DNA of 64,000 nucleotides from Thermoplasmata archaeon. GTDB lineage: Archaea > Thermoplasmatota > Thermoplasmata > Lutacidiplasmatales > UBA184. The stretch is taken from NCBI GenBank assembly GCA_027314915.1, contig DAHUZZ010000005.1, forward strand, positions 46,486 through 110,485, read 5' to 3'. Made by a program: the position numbers and the translations under genes. A model generated the notes under the pieces. It did not search any database, was not told the origin of the DNA, and saw only the letters and a program-made list of their open reading frames with translations. Numbering within the stretch: position 1 is the first letter of the stretch; each line of letters begins with the position of its first letter. Below are positions 52,876-60,568 of the stretch, in pieces.

Positions 52876-52950
52876 GTTCCTTACCTTGGAGCTTCCGATC
52901 CGGGCGGACCGTGCCGCCCGACGTGATTCCAACAACGGATAGTTAGCGCT

Positions 52951-52964
52951 ACTATAAAAATATG
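52951..52964. promoter_or_regulatory. AT-rich promoter upstream of dnaK
   Basis: ACTATAAAAATATG, the most AT-rich patch in the area. Read on the minus strand it can act as TATA box for dnaK (leader about 55 bases). Read on the plus strand it is an even better TATA (CTATAAAAAT) that would start a transcript near 52984, before any plus-strand gene. Confidence 0.55.
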
Positions 52965-52984
52965 ACTTAACGGAGAGTCCTGGC

Positions 52985-53141
52985 GACACGCCGGTCCTCG
53001 CATCGATCCTCCGGGCGAGGGGACCTCAAGCCCGGCGGGCAGAAAAGGCTGCCCGAACTTCTCGCCCCGCCTCCCTCGCCCCGCGCCCTCCACGGGGTCG
53101 CGCGGGACCCCCCGCGATGGGACCCGCCGGTGCGGCGGGGC
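52985..53141. other. Non-coding stretch between dnaK promoter and M20 gene
   Basis: No gene was recognised. It contains a perfect 7-bp hairpin at 53036-53055 (CGGGCAG/CTGCCCG, 6-base loop). With the plus-facing TATA element it could belong to an untranslated RNA, but nothing more can be supported. Confidence 0.35.
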
Positions 53142-53147
53142 TTTATC
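53142..53147 (+). promoter_or_regulatory. TATA box of the M20 hydrolase gene
   Basis: TTTATC in CTTTATCACG, 30 bases before ATG 53174. It makes the upstream in-frame ATG 53117 an unlikely start. Confidence 0.5.
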
Positions 53148-53173
53148 ACGGGCTGGTCGCTGCCGCCGAGCCG

Positions 53174-54364
53174 ATGACCCCGTCGCTCCGCTCGACGGTG
53201 CGCGCGCTCGCCCCGTGGATCGAGGAGATCCGCGCGGACCTCCATCAGCATCCGGAGCTCTCCTACCGCGAGGTGGGGACGCGGGAGCGCATCCTCGCCC
53301 GACTCAAGGAGCTGGGGCTCGCCGCGACGACGTACGGGAAGTTCACGGGCGTCACGGCGGACATCGGCGGCGGGCACGGGGGCCCGGCGGTCGCCCTCCG
53401 CGCCGACATGGATGCGCTACCGGTCACCGAGGCGACCGGCGCCCCGTTCTCCTCGCGGACCCCCGGGGTGATGCACGCGTGCGGCCACGACGTGCACATG
53501 GCCTCGCTGCTCGGCGCCGCCCGGGTGCTCGTCGACCGTCAGGGGTCGCTGCCGGGCCCGGTCCGTCTCCTCTTCCAGCCGGCCGAGGAGGAGGGGATGA
53601 CCGGAGGCGCCTCGGGGCTCATCGCGCGGGGGGCGCTCCGGCGACCCAAGGTCCAGTTCGTCTTCGGCCAGCACGTCGAGCCCCGGATCCCCGCCGGCAG
53701 CCTGGGCTGGCGGGCGGGGATGATGATGGCCGCCGCGGACGAGTTCCGCATCACGGTCCATGGCCGGGGAGGGCACGCTTCCCAGCCCCATCTCGGCGGC
53801 GACGCCGTGCACGCGGCCGCGGAGATCATCGTCGGCCTGCAGACCCTCCTCGCGAGGACCAAGGATCCCATCCATCCCGGCCTCATCAGCGTCGGGATGA
53901 TCCGGGGCGGCGAGAAGTCGAACGTGCTCCCGCCGGAAGTACAGCTCGCGGGCACGGTCCGCACCTTCGATCCGTCCCTGCGACGGAACCTTCAACGGGC
54001 CATCCCCACCCGGGCGCGGCTGATCGCTCGGAGCCTCGGGGCCCGCGCCGAGGTCGACTACATCCTCGGCTATCCGGCGCTCGTGAACGAGCCGGGCGCG
54101 ACCTCGAAGGTCGCCGAACGGCTCCGGGCGAGCTGGGGCGACGCGCGCGTCCGCGAACTGAAGCACCCGGTCCTCGGAGCCGAGGACTTCGCGCGGTACC
54201 TCGAGCGGGCGCCGGGCACGTTCTGGTTCCTGGGCTCCGCCCCGAAGGGCCGCTCCGAGATGAGCCTCCACAGCCCGGGCTTCCTCCCCGACCCCCGGGC
54301 GCTGACCGCGGGCGCCGAGGCGCTCCTCCTCGCCACCGAATCGGTCCAGGGGGCGAGCGCGTGA
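53174..54364 (+). CDS. M20-family metal-dependent amidohydrolase/carboxypeptidase
   Basis: 396-residue peptidase family M20D enzyme of the aminoacylase/hippurate hydrolase group, which removes N-acyl groups from amino acids or small peptides. Metal ligands lie in HACGHD (C103, H105) and QPAEEEGMTGG; ALRADMDALP is also typical. The lid domain starts near GRGGHASQPHLGGDAV. The start is ATG 53174, which fits the TATA box. Its stop overlaps the cysteine desulfurase start as GTGA, so an amino-acid product, perhaps cysteine, is conceivable. The substrate is not known. Confidence 0.9.
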   Translation: MTPSLRSTVRALAPWIEEIRADLHQHPELSYREVGTRERILARLKELGLAATTYGKFTGVTADIGGGHGGPAVALRADMDALPVTEATGAPFSSRTPGVMHACGHDVHMASLLGAARVLVDRQGSLPGPVRLLFQPAEEEGMTGGASGLIARGALRRPKVQFVFGQHVEPRIPAGSLGWRAGMMMAAADEFRITVHGRGGHASQPHLGGDAVHAAAEIIVGLQTLLARTKDPIHPGLISVGMIRGGEKSNVLPPEVQLAGTVRTFDPSLRRNLQRAIPTRARLIARSLGARAEVDYILGYPALVNEPGATSKVAERLRASWGDARVRELKHPVLGAEDFARYLERAPGTFWFLGSAPKGRSEMSLHSPGFLPDPRALTAGAEALLLATESVQGASA

Positions 54365-55611
54365 CCCTCGGGGGGATGCGCCGGAAGTTCCCCGCGCTCC
54401 GCCGGCGCGGCGGCCGGCCGGCGCCCGTGTACCTCGATTCCGCCTGCATGTCGCTCGTGCCCCAGGAGGTGATCGACGCGATGCTCGAGTACTACCAGCA
54501 GTACCCGGGCTGCGGCGGGCGGAGCTTCCACCGGAACGCCGAGCAGGTGAGCCAGCGGTTCGAGCGGGCGCGCGAGAGCTTCCATCAGTTCCTCGGCACC
54601 CCCTCGCCGCAGGAGATCGTCTTCCTGCGGAACTCGACGGAGGCGATCAACCTGGTCGCGCGCGGGCTCCCCTGGAAGGCCCACGACCGGGTCGTCATCT
54701 CCGACCAGGAGCACAACTCGAACCTGATCGTCTGGCAGCGGCTGCGCGACGAGGTCGGGATCCACCTCGACATCCTGAAGCTCCCCGACGCCGCGGCGGC
54801 GGTGCCCGAGGCACTCGAGGCGCTGCTCCGGCCCGAGACCCGGCTCGTGAGCCTCTTCCACACCTCCAACCTCGACGGCCGGACGCTCCCGATCCGGGAG
54901 ATCGCCGAGCGGGTCCACGCGCGGGGCGCGCGGCTGCTCGTGGACGGCTGCCAGGCGGCCCCGCACCTCGCGCTGGACCTGAGGACCCTCGGCGCCGACT
55001 ACTACGCGGTCTCCGGTCACAAGATGCTGGGCCCGACCGGCACCGGCGTGCTCGCGTCGAACGATCCCGAGCGGCTCCGGGAGCTCTCGCCGCTCCTCGT
55101 GGGCGGCGAGACGGTGGAGTGGAGCACCCTCGAGGGGCATGCGCTCCGCGCACCCCCGCATCGGTTCGAGGCCGGCCTCCAGAACTACGCCGGCGTCCTC
55201 GGCGCGGGAGCGGCCGTGGAGTTCCTGCGCCGCTGCTCGCTCGACGAGGTCCGGGCCCACGACCTCGATCTCAACCGCCGGGTGACCCGCGCGTTCGCGG
55301 ACGAGCCCCGGGTCCAGGTCCTCGGCCCGCCCGACCCCGCCGACCGGCCGAGCATCCTCGCCTTCGCCCTCGAGGGGATCGATCCCAACGACGGGGCGCT
55401 CTTCCTCGACGAGGCGCACCGGGTCCTCCTGCGCGCGGGGATGCACTGCGTGCACTCCTGGTACCGCGCCCGGGGGCTCTCGGGGAACCTCCGGGCCTCC
55501 TTCTACCTGTACAACAACCTCGCCGACGCCCGGGCGCTGATCCGCGGGGTCACGGAGCTGCTCGAGCGGATCCCGGGCCGGCCCGGCCCCGCCGGCGCAC
55601 CCGCGGGCTGA
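54361..55611 (+). CDS. Cysteine desulfurase-like class V aminotransferase (SufS type)
   Basis: PLP enzyme of the SufS/CsdA group, 416 residues, predicted to take sulfur from cysteine for iron-sulfur clusters or tRNA thiolation. VYLDSACMSLVP opens the fold, ISDQEHNSNLIVWQ holds the PLP-stacking His, and the PLP lysine is K221 in SGHKMLGPTG. The persulfide cysteine is C363 in GMHCVHSW. GTG 54361 overlaps the M20 stop; ATG 54376 is an alternative start. It ends one base from the convergent PAC2 stop. No SufBCD genes are nearby. Confidence 0.9.
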   Translation: MTLGGMRRKFPALRRRGGRPAPVYLDSACMSLVPQEVIDAMLEYYQQYPGCGGRSFHRNAEQVSQRFERARESFHQFLGTPSPQEIVFLRNSTEAINLVARGLPWKAHDRVVISDQEHNSNLIVWQRLRDEVGIHLDILKLPDAAAAVPEALEALLRPETRLVSLFHTSNLDGRTLPIREIAERVHARGARLLVDGCQAAPHLALDLRTLGADYYAVSGHKMLGPTGTGVLASNDPERLRELSPLLVGGETVEWSTLEGHALRAPPHRFEAGLQNYAGVLGAGAAVEFLRRCSLDEVRAHDLDLNRRVTRAFADEPRVQVLGPPDPADRPSILAFALEGIDPNDGALFLDEAHRVLLRAGMHCVHSWYRARGLSGNLRASFYLYNNLADARALIRGVTELLERIPGRPGPAGAPAG

Positions 55612-56436
55612 CTAGCGGTACATCGGACCGGTCGCCGGGACCGGCGTTTCGCCCCGCGCCCGGTCCTGGGCGTGGCGCTGGATCGAGAGGAGCTGCTGCT
55701 CGATGCGCTCCGCCTCGTGGTAGAGCGGGTCCGGATCGAGCGGGGTGTGCAGGAGGACCCGGTTGATCGTCTCGATCACCTTCGCGGCGGCCCGCGCGTC
55801 GGGGTACTCCGCCTGCGCCTCGGCCAGAAAGGTGAGCACGTCGAAGCCGCGGCGGCGCCCCTCGTTGAGGAGGACCCCCGCGATGCCGGTGATGACCCCC
55901 TCGTTGAACGGGACCAGGTTGGGCTCGATGTAGAGGTCGCGGGCCTTCTTCGTGCTGGCCACGCCGTAGACCTTGACGTCCTGGAACCGCGGTCCGCGCG
56001 GGGCCGTCTTCTCCGGCGCCGCCTTCTCGACGCTCAGCCCCTCGGGCGAGACCAGGAGCGAGCAGCGCTGTTCCTGCGCCCAGTCCAGGATCGTCGTCGC
56101 GAGCGGGTGGATGACCGTCGGCGCCGGGTGGAACTCCGAGACGAACGCCACGATCCGGTCGGCGACGCGCCCCGCCCGTCCGGGCTGGGGGCTCCCGGCG
56201 TAGATGCGGACCGGATGCTGCGGGTTGCCGTTCCGGACCAGGGAGACGGTCGGGAACGCCGGCGACTCGACGATCCCGATCTGCTCCATCTCGAGCGTGT
56301 CGATGAGGTAGTTCGCCACGATGGAGCTCACGAGCCCCACCGAGGGGAACCCGTCGATGACGATCGCGCCCTCGACGTCGATGCGCTTGATCTCGTAGAT
56401 GCGGACCCCGTTCGGGTCCAGCGCCTCCCGCGTCAC
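55612..56436 (-). CDS. PAC2-family protein (proteasome assembly chaperone-like)
   Basis: 274 residues with the PAC2 domain (COG2047/COG1938 type), related to eukaryotic proteasome assembly chaperone 2. EGAIVIDGFPSVGLVSSIVANYLID at the start and FNEGVITGIAGVLLNEGRRRGFDVL in the middle are typical. The last 50 residues include a helical segment and a loose tail. Archaeal members are likely ATP-grasp-like or chaperone proteins; their role is not settled. GTG 56436 overlaps the upstream small gene as GTGA, so they form an operon. Confidence 0.9.
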   Translation of the reverse strand: MTREALDPNGVRIYEIKRIDVEGAIVIDGFPSVGLVSSIVANYLIDTLEMEQIGIVESPAFPTVSLVRNGNPQHPVRIYAGSPQPGRAGRVADRIVAFVSEFHPAPTVIHPLATTILDWAQEQRCSLLVSPEGLSVEKAAPEKTAPRGPRFQDVKVYGVASTKKARDLYIEPNLVPFNEGVITGIAGVLLNEGRRRGFDVLTFLAEAQAEYPDARAAAKVIETINRVLLHTPLDPDPLYHEAERIEQQLLSIQRHAQDRARGETPVPATGPMYR

Positions 56437-56792
56437 AGGGAGCGCTCGACGATCTGACCCAGCTCCTTGCTGAAGAGGTCGACCATGTCGCGCGTCAGCT
56501 GCTCGCGGATCTCCTTCGGCACGGCGGCCAGACCGAGGCGGGCCGTGCAGGCGCCCACGCGGAGCAGCGCGGCGTACTCCTGGGCGCGCGCCTCGAGGAG
56601 CGCCCGGACGGCGTCCTTGAGGTCCTGCTCGAGCGCCGGGTTCTTCTCGAGGGTCTTCTCGAGGTGGTGCCGGATCTCCGCCTTGACGATGTCCCGCGTC
56701 GCCTCGCGGACGAGCTCCTCGGGCCGGAGCAGGTCGCGGGTGCTGCGGACCAGGATGTCGAGCGGGCCCTCCCCGCCGTCGTCCCCCGCCAT
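56433..56792 (-). CDS. Small all-helical protein co-transcribed with PAC2
   Basis: 119 residues, predicted almost fully alpha-helical, with heptad-like Leu/Ala spacing (LEKTLEKNPALEQDLKDAVRALLE) and no cysteine motif. I do not recognise a named family. ATG 56792 lies 27 bases from a TATA box (GGTTTATCC), so the message is likely leaderless. Its stop overlaps the PAC2 start. The coupling suggests that it works with the PAC2 protein, for example as a partner in assembly. Confidence 0.72.
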   Translation of the reverse strand: MAGDDGGEGPLDILVRSTRDLLRPEELVREATRDIVKAEIRHHLEKTLEKNPALEQDLKDAVRALLEARAQEYAALLRVGACTARLGLAAVPKEIREQLTRDMVDLFSKELGQIVERSL

Positions 56793-56815
56793 CGGGCGTA
56801 CGGAGCCGGGGGGAC

Positions 56816-56824
56816 GGATAAACC
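56816..56824 (-). promoter_or_regulatory. TATA box of the PAC2 operon
   Basis: GGTTTATCC on the minus strand, 27 bases before ATG 56792. Confidence 0.5.
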
Positions 56825-56900
56825 TTGGTTTGCTGCCGCGCGACCGGCGGCGGCCGCTCGGCGGGGGATCCCCGGGCCCTCCGCGCCGCCGCGCGGAAAG

Positions 56901-56908
56901 GCTTATCC
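56901..56908 (+). promoter_or_regulatory. TATA box of tRNA-Ala
   Basis: GCTTATCC, 31 bases before the first tRNA base, a good spacing for an archaeal tRNA promoter. Confidence 0.55.
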
Positions 56909-56935
56909 CCGGGCGACCTTCGGCGGCGCGGACGT

Positions 56936-57041
56936 GGGCCGGTAGATCAGTCCGGAAGATCGCTACCTTGGCAAGGTAGAGGCCGCGAGTTCAAACGGCG
57001 CCGGGGACCGACCCCGCCGCCGGAGATTCTCGCCCGGTCCA
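56936..57041 (+). tRNA. tRNA-Ala (GGC) with a T-loop insert
   Basis: Acceptor stem GGGCCGG (56936-56942) pairs with CCGGTCC (57034-57040), giving the G3-U70 wobble that identifies tRNA-Ala; A73 is 57041. The D-stem is GATC/GATC. The anticodon stem is CTACC/GGTAG, with loop TTGGCAA and anticodon GGC at 56970-56972. T-stem GCGAG (56985-56989) pairs with CTCGC (57029-57033), but 39 bases lie between the halves. Removing 32 bases (56996-57027) restores T-loop TTCAAAT and a 74-base tRNA. CCA is not encoded. Standard tRNA searches with no T-loop intron model may miss it. Confidence 0.9.
56996..57027 (+). other. Predicted 32-nt T-loop intron of tRNA-Ala
   Basis: The insert lies between A59 and T60. 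Insert positions 2-11 pair with 17-26 (one C/C mismatch at 6/22), leaving a 5-base loop. Exon bases TTCA face GGAG at insert positions 27-30. The 3-base bulges AA^C and AT^T mark the likely cut sites. Exact junctions could shift by a few bases because the flanks are similar. Confidence 0.75.
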
Positions 57042-57102
57042 CTCCTCCGTCCGTCGCCCATCGATAACTGTCGAACCCCCCGAACGACATCCAGAAACAA
57101 CC

Positions 57103-57110
57103 CTAAATAC
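57103..57110 (+). promoter_or_regulatory. TATA box of the HTH-HMG-CoA synthase operon
   Basis: CTAAATAC, 27 bases before GTG 57133, supporting a leaderless GTG start. Confidence 0.55.
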
Positions 57111-57132
57111 CCCGCCCCATCTCGACGCCGAC

Positions 57133-57810
57133 GTGGAAATCGAGCTTCGGGAGAAGATGGCCGGGGAGGTGGTGCTGTCGCCCCACCCGGGACGGACGCT
57201 CCGGAAGTGGCGGGAGGACTTCGGGATCTCCCAGCGCGACCTCGCGAAGCGGTTGTCGACGGTCCCCTCCGTCGTCTCCGACTACGAGTCCGAGCGCCGC
57301 GCGAGCCCGGGGGCCGCGTTCATCCGCCGGTTCATCGACGCCCTGCTGCAGGCCGACGGCCAGAACGGCGGCCGGGTCGCCCAGCGGCTCGGGCTCCGCC
57401 CCCACTCCGACGGCATCGTCGGGATGCGCGAGTTCGCGGTCGCCATCCCCCTCAAGGCGCTGGCCGAGCACCTCAAGGCGAAGCCCGTGAGCCACGTCGA
57501 CCTCCACCGCGACATCCACGGCTACACCCTCCTCGACGCCCCCCGGGCGATCCTCTCCATCGACGCCTCCCGGTTCGTGGAGGTCTACGGCTGGTCGACC
57601 CAGCGCGTGCTCATCTTCGCGAACGTGCGGTTCGGGCGCTCGCCGATGGTCGCGATCCGGGCCCATCCGATGAAGCCCGCCGCGGTCCTCTTCGCGAACC
57701 CCGGCCGGATCGACCCGCTCGCCGTGCGGCTGAGCGAGGTCGAGAACATCCCGCTCCTCAGCACCGCCCTCGGACCCTCGGAGGTCCTGGAACGCGTCGA
57801 AGAGCTGTGA
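57133..57810 (+). CDS. HTH transcription regulator (COG1709-like) heading the mevalonate operon
   Basis: 225 residues. A Cro/C1-type HTH is seen at about 22-70 ([23 protein letters not shown]). The remaining part is an alpha/beta domain with no recognised enzyme motif; it resembles the archaeal predicted regulators of COG1709. GTG 57133 is favoured over ATG 57157 since the TATA box lies exactly 27 bases upstream. It precedes HMG-CoA synthase by 22 bases and thus could control isoprenoid synthesis in response to a ligand bound by its C-terminal domain. That role is inferred from position. Confidence 0.82.
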   Translation: MEIELREKMAGEVVLSPHPGRTLRKWREDFGISQRDLAKRLSTVPSVVSDYESERRASPGAAFIRRFIDALLQADGQNGGRVAQRLGLRPHSDGIVGMREFAVAIPLKALAEHLKAKPVSHVDLHRDIHGYTLLDAPRAILSIDASRFVEVYGWSTQRVLIFANVRFGRSPMVAIRAHPMKPAAVLFANPGRIDPLAVRLSEVENIPLLSTALGPSEVLERVEEL

Positions 57811-57832
57811 AGGAGACCTGGAGGAACCTCGG

Positions 57833-58885
57833 ATGGACGTAGGGATCGTGAGCTACGGAGCGTACGTGCCCCGGTACCGGATCACGCCAGGGGAGATCGG
57901 CCGGGTCTGGGGCGCCGACGGCGAGGGGATGGGCGCCTCGCTCAACGTGAAGCGGAAGTCGGTCCCGGCACCGGACGAGGACACCATCACCATCAGCACG
58001 GAGGCGCTCCGCGTCGCGCTCCTCCGCGGCGCCATCGACCCCCAGGAGATCGGGGCCATCTACGTCGGGAGCGAGTCGCATCCCTACGCGGTCAAGCCCA
58101 CGGCGACGGTGGTCGCGCAGGCGGTCGGGGCGACCCCGTACCTGACCGCGGCCGACTTCGAGTTCGCCTGCAAGGCGGGCACGGCGGCGATCCAGACCTG
58201 CATGGGGCTCGTGGGCAGCGGGATGATCCGCTACGGCATCGCCATCGGCGCCGACACGAGCCAGGGCGCGCCGGGCGACGCCCTCGAGTACAGCGCGAGC
58301 GCCGGCGGCGCGGCGTTCGTCATCGGCCGGGAGCACCTGATCGCCCGCATCCGGCACACCGCGAGCTACACCACCGACACGCCGGACTTCTGGCGGCGCG
58401 AGGGCCAGCGGTACCCGAGCCACAGCGGCCGGTTCACCGGCGAGCCCGCCTTCTTCCGGCACGTCACCGAGTGCGCGCGCCGGATGTTCGAGGTCGCGGG
58501 CACCCAGCCGCGGGACTACCAGCACGTGGTCTTCCACCAGCCCAACGGCAAGTTCCCGCAGCGGGTCGGCAAGCAGCTCGGGTTCACCGAGGAGCAGATG
58601 CGCTACGGCCTGGTCACGCCCTACATCGGCAACACCTACTCCGGAGCGGCCCTGATCGGGCTCGCCCACGTCCTCGACCACGCCGAACCGAAGGACCGGA
58701 TCCTCGTCGTGGGGTACGGCAGCGGCGCCGGCTCCGACGCCTTCGACCTGGACGCGACGGAGGAGGTCGGGGAGCTCGACCGCAGCTTCGGCCAACCGGT
58801 CTCGGAGTTCCTGGAGCAGGGCATCGAGCTGCCGTACGCGGTCTACGCGAAGTTCCGCGGCAAGATCCACATGGGGGGTTCGTAG
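57833..58885 (+). CDS. Hydroxymethylglutaryl-CoA synthase
   Basis: Mevalonate pathway enzyme that condenses acetyl-CoA with acetoacetyl-CoA, 350 residues, archaeal type. The nucleophile is C113 in FEFACKAGT; the base is E81 in [13 protein letters not shown]235 is in [11 protein letters not shown]. In known archaea this enzyme forms a channelling complex with a thiolase and a DUF35 protein, and exactly these two genes follow (0 and 12 bases apart). The AGGAG-containing spacer before ATG 57833 gives a ribosome site. Confidence 0.95.
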   Translation: MDVGIVSYGAYVPRYRITPGEIGRVWGADGEGMGASLNVKRKSVPAPDEDTITISTEALRVALLRGAIDPQEIGAIYVGSESHPYAVKPTATVVAQAVGATPYLTAADFEFACKAGTAAIQTCMGLVGSGMIRYGIAIGADTSQGAPGDALEYSASAGGAAFVIGREHLIARIRHTASYTTDTPDFWRREGQRYPSHSGRFTGEPAFFRHVTECARRMFEVAGTQPRDYQHVVFHQPNGKFPQRVGKQLGFTEEQMRYGLVTPYIGNTYSGAALIGLAHVLDHAEPKDRILVVGYGSGAGSDAFDLDATEEVGELDRSFGQPVSEFLEQGIELPYAVYAKFRGKIHMGGS

Positions 58886-60055
58886 ATGCGCGAGGTCGCC
58901 GTCATCGGCGCCGGCATGACCCGGTTCGGCGAGCTCTGGGACCTCTCCTTCCGGGAGATCGGGATCGAGGCGGGGTTCCAGGCGCTCGTCGACGCCAAGC
59001 TCAGCTCGCACCAGCTGAACGCCTTCTACCTCGGCAACATGGCGAGCGGCTCGCTCCTCGAGCAGGAGCACATCGCCCCGCTCGTCATCGACTACGCCGG
59101 GCTCGCCGGCCACCACGTCGGGGCGATCCGGGTGGAGGCGGGCGGCGCCTCGGGCGCGGTCGCGCTCCACCAGGGCTACCTGGCGGTCGCGAGCGGCGCC
59201 TACGACTACGTGGTCGTGGGGGGCGCCGAGAAGCTCACGGACGTGCCGGACTTCACGGCGAACCGGATCTCCGGCTCCACCGCCGACCAGGAGTGGGAGT
59301 CGGTCTTCGGCGCGACGCTCCCGGGGCTCTGGGCCCTGGTCGCGCGCCGCCACATGCACGACTACGGCACGACGCGCGAGCAGCTCGCGCACGTCCCGGT
59401 CCAGGCCCACGCGATGGGCGCGAAGAACCCGAACGCGCACTTCCGCAACAAGATCACGCTCGAGACGGTCCTGGGCGCGGGCCCCGTGGCGGAGCCGCTC
59501 GGCGTCTTCGACTGCGCCCCGCTGAGCGACGGGGCGGCCGCCGTCGTGCTGGGGCCGATGGACGAGGCGAAGAAGCACCAGGAGATCCCGATCCGCATCG
59601 CGGCGAGCCAGGTCGCCTGCGACACGATGGCGCTCCAGCACCGCCGCGAACTCACCACGCTGGAGGCGACGGTCACGGCCGCCCGCCAGGCGTTCGCGCT
59701 GGCGCACCGGGCGCCGGCCGACGTGCAGGTCGCCGAGATCGACGACTCCTACTCCATCGCGGCGCTGGTCGCCCTCGAGGATTTGGGCTTCGCCGAGAAG
59801 GGGAAGAGCGGCGCGCTCTTCGCCCAGGGCGCCTTCGCCCCCGGGGCGAGGACGGTCGTGAACCCCTCCGGGGGGCTCAAGGCGCAGGGCCGGCCCTTCG
59901 GCGCCGTCGGCGTGGCGCAGGCGGTGGAGGTCGTGCGTCAGCTGCGCGGCCAGTCCGGCGAGCGCCAGGTCCCCGGGGCCCGCCTCGGGCTCACGCACAA
60001 CATCGGGGGGACGGGCGCCACGGCGGTCGTCCACCTTTTCGAGCGGGTGAACTAG
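58886..60055 (+). CDS. Thiolase-fold protein of the HMG-CoA synthase complex, catalytic residues missing
   Basis: 389-residue SCP2-type thiolase homologue placed where archaea keep acetoacetyl-CoA thiolase. The usual ACASG nucleophile motif reads VEAGGASG (Gly at 87). The usual HDCF motif reads EIDDSYS (Asp at 286). The usual GHPxGATG reads GRPFGAVG (Arg at 336). All three catalytic positions are therefore replaced, while the fold and the C-terminal LTHNIGGTG are kept. It may act as a structural part of the HMG-CoA synthase/DUF35 complex. ATG 58886 directly follows the synthase stop. Confidence 0.9.
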   Translation: MREVAVIGAGMTRFGELWDLSFREIGIEAGFQALVDAKLSSHQLNAFYLGNMASGSLLEQEHIAPLVIDYAGLAGHHVGAIRVEAGGASGAVALHQGYLAVASGAYDYVVVGGAEKLTDVPDFTANRISGSTADQEWESVFGATLPGLWALVARRHMHDYGTTREQLAHVPVQAHAMGAKNPNAHFRNKITLETVLGAGPVAEPLGVFDCAPLSDGAAAVVLGPMDEAKKHQEIPIRIAASQVACDTMALQHRRELTTLEATVTAARQAFALAHRAPADVQVAEIDDSYSIAALVALEDLGFAEKGKSGALFAQGAFAPGARTVVNPSGGLKAQGRPFGAVGVAQAVEVVRQLRGQSGERQVPGARLGLTHNIGGTGATAVVHLFERVN

Positions 60056-60067
60056 GGGGGAACGAAG

Positions 60068-60568
60068 ATGGCGACCACCATCGCACGGTACTGGCGCGAG
60101 ACGCCCCGACGGTACAACCTGGGCGGCAGCCGCTGCACGGTCTGCCGGACCATCTACTTCCCGCCCCGCTCCGTCTGCCCGAGCTGTTCCACGCATCGGC
60201 AGTCGCTCGGCAAGATGGAGCCCTTCCAGCTCTCCGGCGAGGGGGAGGTGTACTCGTTCTGCACCGTGCACGATGCCGCCGAGGGGTTCGAGATGGAGGT
60301 CCCCTACGTCCTCGCGCTGGTGAAGACACGGGAGGGCCCGCTGCTCACCGGTCAGGTCGTCGACCTGCCGGCGGAACGGGTCCGCATCGGGCTCAAGGTC
60401 CGGGCCACCTTCCGGAAGCTGAGGGAGGAGGGCAAGGCCGGCGTGATCCACTACGGGTACAAGTTCTCGCCCGCGGAGGAGCCGCCCCCGCACCGTCGCC
60501 CGGGACGTTCTTCGGAGCCGTCCCGATCGGGGACCCCGGCCCCCGAGGAAGGGCGCGTCCGGGCGTGA
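60068..60568 (+). CDS. DUF35 zinc-ribbon/OB-fold protein of the mevalonate complex
   Basis: 166 residues, the CoA-binding bridging subunit that holds thiolase and HMG-CoA synthase together in known archaeal complexes. Both zinc knuckles are intact: CTVC (C23, C26) and CPSC (C38, C41). The OB part includes GEGEVYSFCTVHDAA and PLLTGQVVDL. A basic, disordered tail of about 30 residues is extra. The start ATG 60068 is 12 bases after the thiolase stop with a G-rich ribosome site. The stop overlaps the DUF835 gene as GTGA. Confidence 0.92.
   Translation: MATTIARYWRETPRRYNLGGSRCTVCRTIYFPPRSVCPSCSTHRQSLGKMEPFQLSGEGEVYSFCTVHDAAEGFEMEVPYVLALVKTREGPLLTGQVVDLPAERVRIGLKVRATFRKLREEGKAGVIHYGYKFSPAEEPPPHRRPGRSSEPSRSGTPAPEEGRVRA

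Noticed and set aside
53117-53173. M20 hydrolase starting at ATG 53117
   Set aside because: The TATA box at 53142-53147 lies downstream of it, and the extra residues do not match the family.
56990-57028. tRNA-Ala as a pseudogene with a broken T-arm
   Set aside because: Both T-stem halves pair perfectly, identity elements are intact, and two other tRNAs have equal-length inserts at the same site.
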